NCBI GenBank assembly: GCA_021432635.1
Contig: MU270041.1
Location: 406,133-470,132 of the forward strand
Direction of reading: 5' to 3'
Length of the DNA stretch: 64,000 nt
Source of the DNA: Thozetella sp. PMI_491
Lineage: Eukaryota; Ascomycota; Sordariomycetes; Chaetosphaeriales; Chaetosphaeriaceae
Under the pieces are notes generated by a model. It was not told where the DNA came from, did not search any database, and was given only the letters and a program-made list of their open reading frames with translations. Positions 1-9,362 of this stretch are shown here, one piece after another. How positions within the stretch are numbered: position 1 is the stretch's first letter; the number at the start of each line of letters is the position of its first letter. Made by a program: the position numbers and the translations under genes.

Positions 1-368
1 CGTGGTGACGTCGGCGCTGATGCTGTGAAAGCGCTGCTTCTCAGGCGACTTTGCGCTTTCCTGCGTGGGGTGGTCAGCGCAAGCCCAGTCCAATCAATCC
101 GCCATGGCGCCGGAGCGGCCAATTTGGAGCGGAGATCCCGTACTGTAACCTGCTTAACGGCTGTCTGGAGATGCTCAGGATTCCTTGCGACGATGACGAC
201 GCTTGCGCCTTTCGCAGCGAGCTGGCGCGCGGCGGCGAGGCCGAGCCCCTTGGACCCACCCGTGATGAGCACGGTCTATCCGTGATATCAGCATTTCGCG
301 CAACGGTCAGAGGAAGGACAGCGACTTACGCGCCCGTCGACGGGGAACTCGTTCGACCAGAATCCCAT
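1..368 (-). CDS. TSC10: 3-ketosphinganine reductase, N-terminal part (cut by window edge)
   Basis: The minus strand encodes the start of a short-chain dehydrogenase of the KDSR/Tsc10 type, which reduces 3-ketosphinganine to sphinganine at the ER during sphingolipid synthesis. Three exons fit: 368-330 (13 residues, MGFWSNEFPVDGR), 275-150 or 275-144, and 60-1. Exon 2 opens with TVLITGGSKGLGLAAARQ, the nucleotide-binding TGxxxGxG motif, and runs on to VVIVARNP. Exon 3 gives QRFHSISADVTT, the usual adenine-pocket region. Both introns have GT..AG ends and keep phase. The donor of intron 2 is ambiguous between 149 (GTTACA) and 143 (GTACGG); both stay in frame. The catalytic Tyr/Lys and membrane end lie outside the window. 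A different SDR is possible, but the N-terminal pattern fits Tsc10/Ksr1 best. Confidence 0.72.
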
Positions 369-866
369 GCTTGGTCTATCTAGCAAGGGCAATTAGACAT
401 GAAAAGGGGTTTGACGGAGCGAAGAACGAGGTGCAATGCAGAGGCGCAAAGAAAGCCGAGATTGGCTGTGCCGTAAGTTTCTGTCAGCATCACAGTGATC
501 ACTGATTGGTGGGCCTTCAGCCCAGATAATGCACGACTACAAGAAACTATAGTTAATCGAGCACACATCACCACTACCACATTCTAACCACCCCGGTTCC
601 GCTAAAATTTACCAAAAAAAAGATTCATAGTTCATTTAATATATTATTTTATACTTAACCATTGCCTCTTTGCTGTCTACTTCAGCTTCAGTCTCTAAGA
701 GCAAGTAAGGGACCATGCTTGATTTTGATGGGATATCAAGGTCAGTGCTGTAAGGCGCGTACAGAAATTGAGTCATGGATATCTCACACACATGGTCGCA
801 CAGCAAAGTAAACTGCTCTATAATTGCGTCTCAGAAAATATTTAATCTAGAATCCCTATATGTCCT
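369..866. other. intergenic, no gene seen
   Basis: This space separates the start of the TSC10 gene from the stop of the acyltransferase-like gene. It holds an AT-rich stretch around 596-660 and no supported reading frame. It should contain the TSC10 promoter and the 3' end of its neighbour. Confidence 0.6.
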
Positions 867-1958
867 TTAGAAAAAGGCAAGTTTTATAATTTCCTCAACT
901 GCTACCGGCCTTCCTAGTTTCACAACAGCTGTCTTGTTTTTCAGATCCATAACAATGTTGAACAATGTTTCTGCGCCGCTGTCTCCTTCAAGCTTGCGAC
1001 ATATTGCGGCCGGGTAGTTCGTCTCATCTTCAAACAAACTGCTGAACTCCTCAGATGTCGGTTCGCGCGTCTTCAGGCCCAATTTTGAGGTCAAGTCGTT
1101 CATTGTATCAACTCTGGCAGGGGAGTCCAGCAGCCAGCCCGGTTCATATACGTCCGGATGGACTCCAAGAAGATGGTTTGAGTGGACTACACAGTTGTTT
1201 TGATTCATTGGTAATCTCGCAAACGTCGTAGCGGTGAATTCGAACCCGATAGCCTCCTTTTCGTCGGCAAGCAGGATATGTGCAGAGCTAGCCATTCCGA
1301 GAGCTTCCATCTTGTCGGCTGCTTCAGTTGCAGAGCGAGACTCCATGGCCAATCTCAAACCGAAATGGACTGGCAATTTGGTCGGATTGCACCCTTTTGT
1401 TCTTATAGCATTGAGGCAGACGCCGACCCCATGTGAATTGAGGCCGATCTTCCCAATTATACCGGCCTCAGTGACCATGGCAATGCTGGGCCTTTCGCCA
1501 TCTCCCTTGATTCTCAGAATAATCAGACTCTGCTTCTGCTCTGGCATCCAATCCCAGTTTTGGCCGAGCCTCGCCCACTTCTCGCCGTGCCAGCTCAGGC
1601 TCGTGCAGCCGTCGCTGAACAGGCCAAATGCGATTTCGGTACGGACATTGAGAGCAACAATGTCCAGAATATCACGCCCGCAGCCGTCTGCGATGCCTCG
1701 AATCTCGTCGTAATAGCGAGGCCACGCCGACTTGATGTGTTGCTCAAAGCTCTGCGCCGTTTCCTGGACTTGCGGCCACGACTGCTTGCTCTGTCGCATG
1801 AAGTGACCGGCATAGAAATCTACGCAGTGTCCTATTTGTTCTTTGGCAGCAGAGCCATGGGATTGCCCGATCTGAAAGTTCTTAGCTATAGTCTTCCCCT
1901 TGATCGCGAGCCTTCCTCATACCTCGTACGGTGTGCCGGAACACTCAACGATAAGCAT
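867..1958 (-). CDS. isopenicillin N acyltransferase-like Ntn enzyme (peptidase C45)
   Basis: Two exons, 1958-1923 and 1871-867, joined over a 51-base intron, give 346 residues. The short first exon supplies MLIVECSGTPYE, matching the usual N-terminus of fungal acyl-CoA:6-aminopenicillanate acyltransferases; the second continues IGQSHGSAAKEQ. The family is made as a precursor that cuts itself before a Cys, which then becomes the N-terminal nucleophile; here this is Gly100-Cys101 in SDGCTSLSW, close to Cys103 of the Penicillium enzyme. Other shared blocks are GQNWDW, TEAGIIGKIG, HSNHLLG and ETLFNIVMDL. The chain ends in KLAFF, so the C-terminal ARL peroxisomal signal of penicillin producers is missing, as reported for Aspergillus nidulans AatB. 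No ACV synthetase or isopenicillin N synthase is in the window, so penicillin is not the likely product. By family it hydrolyses or exchanges an amide-linked acyl group; the substrate is unknown. Confidence 0.85.
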
Positions 1959-2561
1959 GGTGGTAATTATGTGCGGTGATGTGCAATAGGCCTTCTGATA
2001 TCCGGTGCGATCTTACACGTAGAATCCACAAAGGGCAGTAGGCGACGCTGGATTTGTCCAAATGAGGCATCTAATCGGTTTGGGGTAGTAAGGGGTATAT
2101 TTGTAATGTACTGCTTTTGGTATTAACCATGCCCTGTCCGGCCGCGATTTCGATCTTTGCATACTGGGACTCCTTTTCGTCTCTAAGACGCTATCGTATA
2201 TGGTCCACTCTTCATTCGCAAAGAATGTCCGCATCTTCCGGGATTGCCTGTACCGGATCCTCGGCACCTCAAGCCTAGACAGGTACCTGATTTAGCCACA
2301 ATAGCCGTCGGCCATGCTAGCGGCAACTCCATACCACGAACCCCTACCTCATACACGTGGAGAAGTCCTTGCAACTTGCGCCTCACCTCTAATACATCAC
2401 GTGCTCGGAAGACCTAGGTTAAGACTTTGTGTCGAACGCAGTCAGGATCAGTATACGCGTATAAAGCTCTTAATGTAAAGGTCATCAATCGGACGGTTGT
2501 TGTAGCATCGAGCTTCTGGCCTATACTACCCCCCTAGCTAGTATTACGAAGATCGTCTACC
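1959..2561. promoter_or_regulatory. divergent promoter region, acyltransferase-like gene / aldehyde dehydrogenase
   Basis: About 600 bases lie between two divergent start codons. I found no reading frame or strong TATA box placed for either gene. The shared upstream region is consistent with co-regulation, which is inferred only from the layout. Confidence 0.4.
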
Positions 2562-4236
2562 ATGATGCACTCAGTTCCTGCTGTAGGTTCCCGATATTTG
2601 CGTCCGCCACCCCTGCAGCTGTTAACAGTAAACATTTGGACAGCTCAGAGACAAATCACTCTTCAAATCACTGGCTTACATCAATGGCGAATGGGTTGCT
2701 GCAGAGTCGGGCGAGACCTTTGAGGTCCATGGTACATCTTTCCACCTAACCTCGAGATCCCGCGCACATGCGGTCCGCTACCTCGTCGGGTTCTTATTGC
2801 CGAAGGGTCGTCCATAATCGCTTTCGTACTGACACTACAGCCGTTCAGATCCTTCCTCCGGGGCTTTGATAGGCACCATGCCGGACATGTCCGCCGTAGA
2901 CGTCGAAACCGCCATGAATGCCGCCTCCAAAGCTCTCAAATCCTTCCGCAAGACTACGGGCCGAGAACGAGCTAAAATATTGCGGAAGTGGTACCAGCTT
3001 ATTATAGATAACACTGAAGACTTGGCTACGCTAATCACATGGGAGAACGGCAAGCCGAGGGCTGACGCAAAGAACGAGGTCATATACGCCGCCAACTTCT
3101 TCGAATGGTTCTCGGAAGAAGCTCCTCGCATATATGGGGATACAATCCCCAGCAGCCTCCCGGGTAACAGAGTCTTTACCGTTAAGGAGCCCATCGGTGT
3201 TGCCGGGCTGATCACACCTTGGAATTTCCCCGCTGCCATGATAACGCGTAAGGTCGGTCCTGCGTTAGCTGCTGGCTGTTCTGTTGTGATAAAAAGCCCG
3301 GGCGAGACGCCATTCACTGCTGCCGCGCTCGTCGAGCTAGGAGCACGCGCCGGTATCCCGAAAGGCGTCGTCAATATCGTGACGGCGCTTAAGAACACGG
3401 CTGATGTCGGCCAGGCCATTATGTCGTCAGATATCGTGCGAAAAGTTTCTTTTACGGGCTCTACTGGTGTTGGTAAGCTTTTGATGCGCCAGTCTGCCGA
3501 TACCCTCAAGAAGCTATCTTTTGAGCTGGGTGGCAACGCCCCCTTTATCGTATTCAACGATGCAGACCTCGATACCGCCGTTGCTGGCGCCATCACATCA
3601 AAGTTCCGTTCTAGCGGCCAGACATGCGTCTGCGCCAACCGAATCTATGTGCAGCGCGCCATCTACGACGACTTTTGCGATAGATTTGTCCATAAGGTGA
3701 AGGCATTCAAGATCGGTAGCGGCTTTGATGCCTCGAGCACCCACGGCCCGCTGATTCATAGCCGGGCTCTCGCGAAGGTTGAGTCGCATGTCAGGGATGC
3801 AGAGGCCCATGGCGCTAAAGTCCTTATCGGCGGCCGTAAGCTACCGGAGCTAGGCGCAAACTTCTTTGCTCCTACTGTGCTGCGCGACATGAAGGGCGAC
3901 ATGGTGCTAGCGAAAGACGAGACGTTTGGCCCCGTGGCTGGGCTGTTTCCCTTCGAGACTGAGGCCGAAGTCGTTGCGCTTGCTAACAACGCCGAGGTCG
4001 GTCTCGCAGGCTACTTCTTCAGCAAGGATATCGAACGGTGCTTTCGCGTTGCGGAGGCCATGGAGGTTGGCATGATCGGCGTGAATACCGGGCTCATTAG
4101 CGATGCCGCTTCGCCGTTTGGTGGTGTCAAATGGAGTGGCTTTGGCCGTGAGGGCAGCAAATATGGCATTGAAGAGTATCTGTCTATCAAGACCGTCACT
4201 CTGGGTGGTATGGACCAAGCTCTGCAGAGTCCCTGA
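2562..4236 (+). CDS. succinate-semialdehyde dehydrogenase-like aldehyde dehydrogenase
   Basis: Exons 2562-2582, 2644-2731 and 2849-4236 give 498 residues, the usual length of fungal SSADH (Uga2 type). The first exon encodes only MMHSVPA and is the least certain part; exon 2 gives SLFKSLAYINGEW, a normal SSADH start, and exon 3 continues DPSSGALIGTMPDMS. The enzyme family oxidises a semialdehyde to an acid with NAD(P)+. Visible signatures are TPWNFPAAM, GSTGVGKLL, the general base Glu in FELGGNAPF (about residue 262) and the catalytic Cys in SGQTCVCANR (about 296), plus SPFGGVKWSGFGREG near the C-terminus. It lies head-to-head with the acyltransferase-like gene and upstream of the flavin monooxygenase on the same strand, so it may be a pathway-specific paralogue rather than the GABA-shunt enzyme. 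The substrate cannot be fixed from sequence alone. Confidence 0.88.
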
Positions 4237-5065
4237 AGGCGCCCCTTGTGAAGGTGTGTCGTTGATGGGGAACGCTTATAGGTTAGAGTCAAACTGGCAT
4301 AATAACTGCTTTCCAAAGGGTAGCTGGATGTGTTCTAGTGGGTACTTCTAGTCAAACTTCGAATATAGCCACTGGTAATCTTCTCATAGAACGTTAATTA
4401 TACACAAGGTACCTCGCTACCTTGGACGTGTGTGCCTCCAGTACAATTGGTCTTGCACAAACGATCGAAAAGTTGCGGATTGGGGGCAATTCGATGGGAA
4501 TCTCTTGACATTGAGTTTTGACACTGTTATTAGCCGCATAGCCATCAAAATCATCTTCTTCGTCTACGGAGCCGAGCCAGTCCTTCTTGGCGCGTGTGCG
4601 CGCGCTGCAATGGGCCCTGTGTAGGCGCTCATCCAATGTTAGCATTCAAACTATAGTGGAGTGCAATATCAGGGGCGGCCGTGTACGCCACGCCACATAC
4701 AGTGGAAGGACGGATAAGGTGGTTTGGCGCTAGCGCCTGCCAAAGTGACAGCTGCGCACACCACCATTGCCGGCGCGGGGACTCTGCACACAGGTAAAGT
4801 TTGTCCGGCCCACCTACCGACTACTACCACTGAGCGCCGAGTGTGTCTAATCATCCAACACAGGAGTCGTGGCCGGCCCGAGGTGGGCACCAGGCCTGCC
4901 CGGCTCGTGCTCGCCACTAGTAGTAGATTCCGCCACCGTCTTGTCTTACGATCATGAGAACTAAGAATGTCAATATATACCCTCAATTAAACCATTGTGG
5001 CATATCAACGCATCTGTTTAATCTAGAGTGAAATAACTGCAAATAAAACATTCTTCCGACTCATC
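4237..5065. other. intergenic region upstream of the flavin monooxygenase
   Basis: About 830 bases contain the 3' end of the aldehyde dehydrogenase transcript and the promoter of the monooxygenase. The short open frames here show no family features. Confidence 0.5.
4974..4979 (+). promoter_or_regulatory. TATA-like box of the flavin monooxygenase gene
   Basis: TATATA lies 87 bases upstream of the start codon at 5066, inside an AT-rich patch. The spacing suits a fungal TATA element. Confidence 0.4.
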
Positions 5066-7305
5066 ATGGGTTCCATTGGCCAATCGACGTCGCAGCCTCC
5101 TTCTTCGTTCGGAACCAGCACGTGGGAGGAGCTTGCTGAGAAATGCGGATGGCCAAGGCAGAACGAGCGAGGCTACAAGATACAAGAGGAACTATTTGGC
5201 CATGAGAGGCCAATCCGGGTTATCCACATTGGTGCCGGAATTTCCGGAATATGCCTAGCCAAGTTCCTCCCGGAGACGCTCAACAATGCATCCTTGGTTT
5301 GCTACGACAAGAACTATGATATCGGCGGGACTTGGCTCGAAAATAAGTACGTGGTTGATTATCTGTTTACAAATTTTGAGTTCCAGTTCTAACCAATGAA
5401 TAAGATACCCGGGATGCGGCTGCGATATTCCCTCTGTCAATTATCAGGTAAGTTGCACCGCGAGAACTTGCGGCACTCATGGACTGACTCGATTCAGTTC
5501 TCTTGGGCAAGAAATCCCAACTGGACGCACTTTTACTCTTATGCCAACGAGATCTGGAATTATCTACGAGACGTGGTTAATCAGCACGACCTGGAAAAGC
5601 ACATGAAGCTCAACCATGAAGTTACTCACGCGGCTTGGGACGACGCTAGTGGAGTTTGGAACGTATCGGTGAAGAATCTTCTTACCGGAGAGACCTTTGT
5701 CGACACTGCCGAGATTCTGGTGAACGGAAGCGGAGTGCTGAAGTGAGTGAATCGCAGAGAAGATCTTTGGGCCTTGGTATTGACCGTGATGTAGTAACTG
5801 GAAGTGGCCCGACATCGGTGGACTTCACGACTTCCAAGGCACAATATGCCACACCGCCCGCTTCGACACTAGCCTGGACTTGAGAGGCAAACGTGTCGCA
5901 GTCATTGGAATGGGAAGCAGTGGCATCCAGGTGACCGCAGAAATCTCCTCGTATGTCGACCATTTGTACACTTGGATCCGTTCACCTACGTGGATTACCG
6001 CAGGATTCGCCCAGAATCACGCAGGTCCAGATGGGGCGAACTTCGAATGTGAGTTTTTCTCTCTGGAATTTTGAGGATCGATATTGACGCGTTGAATAGA
6101 CAGTTCCGACCAGAAGCAAGCCTTCGCGCAAGATCCAGCCTCCTACCTGCGGTATTGTAAAGGCATTGAGAGCGAGCTCAACCAGAGGTTCAAATTGATT
6201 CTCAACGGGACCAAGGAATCAGAACAGTCAAAACAGGTATGATCTTCTAATCTGTCACAAGATGTTCATAATTATCCTGATGGGCCAATTAGTTTTCCAT
6301 CGACCAGATGACCAAGAGGCTGGGAGGCCGGACGGACCTGGCGGAGAAGTTGATACCTAAAACTTTCAATGTCGGGTGCAGAAGACCAACGGTAAGTTGG
6401 GCATCCCTTGACTTGGAATCTCGCTAGTTCTGATGTCTACCTTCAGCCGGGCACTGGGTTCCTGGAAGCCCTAACTCGCCCAAATGTAACTACCTTCACT
6501 CAGGGTATCGAGAAGATCACCCCGAAGGGAGTTATGAATGAAGACGGAGTTGAGATTGAAGTCGACGTTATCATCTGTGCAACAGGGTAGGTTTATATCC
6601 GAAAGGTAATAGTCGGCTCTAACTAGCACCGCGTAGCTTTGACACAACCTGGGTTCCCCGAATTCCCATCATTGCAAACGGGAAGAATGTTCAGGATATA
6701 ATGAGAGAGCGCCCGATCTCCTATTTATCAGTCGCCATGCCTGAAAGTAAGTGCCTACGTTCACATGGTCGCTTTATTGGCACAGTTCCTAATGTGCTCG
6801 GCTTACAGTTCCGAACTATTGGATGGGGGTTGGGCCATATGGACCGCTTGGCCACGGCTCCTTCATTCCCCTCATAGAGCATGTCACCAAGTACATCTTG
6901 GCCGCAGCAAGGAAGATCCAAGTCGAAAACATCAAATCAATTAGGCCAAAGTTGAGTGTCTGCGAGTCTTTCGCCGAGCACGCCGACCTCTTCTTGCAGC
7001 GTACAGCTTGGTCAGGGGAGTGCCGAAGCTGGTTCAAGCAAGGGCGGCTGGATGGGAAACTGAGCATCTTCCCTGGATCGCGGCTAGTATTCTTTGGTCT
7101 CATGGCAAGCCCGCGGTTCGAGGATTACAGTATTCATTATCGAGCTGGTAACCCCTTTGCCTTCCTAGGTAACGGTTTCAGCACCAAGGAATTTGATGGA
7201 AGTGACTTGGCATACTATTTGGGTACTGAGAGCAGCTCAGGGGGGCTACTTCTGAAATGCCAGAAGCAGCCTGCGCCTTCCACCAATGGATTCCATAACT
7301 CATAG
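5066..7305 (+). CDS. Baeyer-Villiger-type FAD/NADPH monooxygenase
   Basis: Nine exons (5066-5346, 5405-5447, 5498-5742, 5795-6048, 6100-6236, 6293-6391, 6447-6586, 6637-6746, 6809-7305) join without a break into 601 residues. Enzymes of this class use FAD and NADPH to insert oxygen next to a ketone, giving an ester or lactone, or to hydroxylate. The FAD-binding motif is HIGAGISG (about 54-61) and the NADPH-binding motif is VIGMGSSG (about 226-233). ENKYPGCGCDIPS is the conserved segment following the first Rossmann motif. The Baeyer-Villiger fingerprint reads FQGTICHTARF (203-213): the first Phe, Gly and His are present but the usual final Trp is Phe. Related fungal proteins occur in secondary-metabolite clusters such as the sterigmatocystin cluster. 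It ends 400 bases from a convergent dehydrogenase gene. Substrate unknown. Confidence 0.88.
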
Positions 7306-7705
7306 AGAATATACTGAACAATAGAGTGGCATAACATCTACCACTTCAAGTAGTGCCTCTTGCCTAAACAGGTAAATACAGTAAAATAATGGCCTCTCCT
7401 CCTAAGCCATCAGTGAGCTGAAGCTATAGGCATATACGAAGACTTCCACAACAAATGACGCTGGCCAAGGTGAAATAGATACCAAAGTCCAGACAAGTGC
7501 CCGGGCAAGTACAAAAAGCAACGGCTACTACACCAATCGAGCTTTTCATACCACAAACTACAGGTTTCATCGCAGAGCGATATGGAGGGTTTATTTTGTT
7601 TAGGGTTACTAATTCGTGAATTGACCTAACTATATAAATACTGTCAAGCACACAGTTGTATTTAGACTTGACACTAAATGTGTACACTATCCATACTGGA
7701 GTGTC
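7306..7705. other. convergent intergenic space
   Basis: About 400 bases between two facing stop codons. Nothing beyond expected 3' UTR sequence is seen. Confidence 0.5.
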
Positions 7706-8636
7706 TTAATCAGAGCCTCCATTCACAGGAAGTACTTGGCCAGTGATGTAACTTGCTGCATCTGATAGCATAAACAAGACAGCATCAGCAATATCCGTAT
7801 CGAACGCCACTCTGCCTAGAGGGATGCGAGAAGTAAACTGCGCGACTCGCTTTTCTATGTCTTCCTTGCTGCCGCTGGTAGTGGCATCGCCTCGAGCAAG
7901 GGGCGTATCCGTAGTTCCTGCAACGGGTCGTCAATTTTGTGGCCGACCGACCAGCTTTGGGAATTAGAAGACTTTATACCTGGAGCAACAGAATTTATAC
8001 GGAGATTCGGCCAGTCTTTTGCCCACGCCCGGGTCATTCCGAGCACTGCATGCTTGGACGTGCAATATGCTGCGAGGTTGGCAATACCGCGCATTGCCGC
8101 ACCGCTGGTGATGTTGACAATAACCCCGGCAGGGAGAGTTCTTTTAGACCCTGGAACAAGTCCTTCTGAAGATCGAGCCTCCTGACCAGCCATTCGCAGA
8201 ATGGCCTCTGTTCCCATGTTCCACGAGCCGGTCACGTTGACCGCCATGATCTTCGTGAATAACTCGTCCGAGACAATTTTATCTTCGGCAGGGCAAATTC
8301 CCGCGCAGTTAACAAGGCCATCTAGCCTTCCTGGAATCGCTTCAATGAAACTTTTGCACGCAGCCCGGGAAGTAATGTCACAGTTTCCAGTGAAATGAAC
8401 GTTCTCCAGAGCGGCAAGATCTTGGGGCGGGCTTGCCACGATGTCGGCGATATAAACTTGTGCTCCTCGTGCCACAAGGGCCTTTACAATGGCAAGGCCT
8501 ATTCCCGAAGCACCGCCCTATAACCCCAAGCACGCGTGTCAATGAGAGGCACGGCGAGGAAGGAGAGAAGACAAGGTAGGTATGGTGAGGAACTCACAGT
8601 GATGGCGATTGCCCGCTGAGTGAAAGACTGATCCAT
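7706..8636 (-). CDS. classical short-chain dehydrogenase/reductase
   Basis: Exons 8636-8598, 8517-7980 and 7917-7706 give 262 residues, the normal size of a classical SDR. Exon 1 encodes MDQSFTQRAIAIT and exon 2 opens GGASGIG, so the coenzyme motif TGGASGIG (13-20) is split by the first intron. Other family signs are VNCAGI, the catalytic Ser in NITSGAAM (about 151) and YCTSK (Tyr164, Lys168). The last exon ends SYITGQVLPVNGGSD, the standard SDR C-terminus. It interconverts an alcohol and a ketone or aldehyde with NAD(P)(H); the substrate is unknown. It converges on the Baeyer-Villiger-type gene, and an alcohol dehydrogenase feeding a ketone to such an enzyme is a common pairing in degradation pathways, though this link is inferred. 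Confidence 0.88.
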
Positions 8637-9362
8637 GTTTCAAAGAATCCGTAAGATTGGCCTATGCACAATTGACAGGGATAGGCTGCGAGATCATCGA
8701 TATAGAGTCCGTTTTCTTGTCCAAAAGTACTGAAAACACTGCTTGATGTAGCCTGGAACCAGCAGCAGTTATGCCTTAGACGTTTAGTGGGGGCCTAAAT
8801 GCGCTAATTCGTAGTCTGGTTATCCACCGTCAAAAGTGGTATTCCGGGGCTAGCTCTACCTCGGAAATGCCCCTCAGAGGGTCTGTTCCTAGTCGCCACT
8901 ACACAACGTACCTGTTACCACTTGACATCCGTGGGCACAGCCATCGGCAGTTATGTAACATGCCCCGGACCGGGAGCCACCAGAGCCGGAGCCGTGAACG
9001 GACTCGTTCGGCGATTGCCCAAACGGTATCCTGATTGAAAATATAGAGTAAGGCTTCACATAGATCCAATAATGGACGAGGCCCCCACCCCTCAGGGCGC
9101 AGGTCAGGAGAGGGGGGCACCGTAAGAGTGATTTAAAGTTGGAAAACTTAGTTGAGTGCATTAGTAAACATGTATTCTCTGTTGGGGTCTTCAACCCCTT
9201 CACTAGGATCTGTGAACCTAGGCCGGGTTTCTTACAGGCGTGAATAAAAGAGTAGACGATGGACACTGCGAGAAGAAGGACAGGATGATTTCTGTAGTAC
9301 ATCATAATGCTTCAGACTTGGGTTATCCCCCTCATCTGGCACCTCACTTGGCATGTCTTCCA
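8637..9362. other. intergenic, promoter of the short-chain dehydrogenase
   Basis: About 730 bases between two minus-strand genes. A TATAT run at about 8698-8704 is placed suitably for the dehydrogenase start. No supported coding frame. Confidence 0.4.

Noticed and set aside
2135-4810. Shared 9-base word TGTCCGGCC in two cluster promoters (2135 and 4802) as a regulator site
   Set aside because: Two matches of this length are expected by chance in promoter regions of this size; it is not found clearly in the other cluster promoters.
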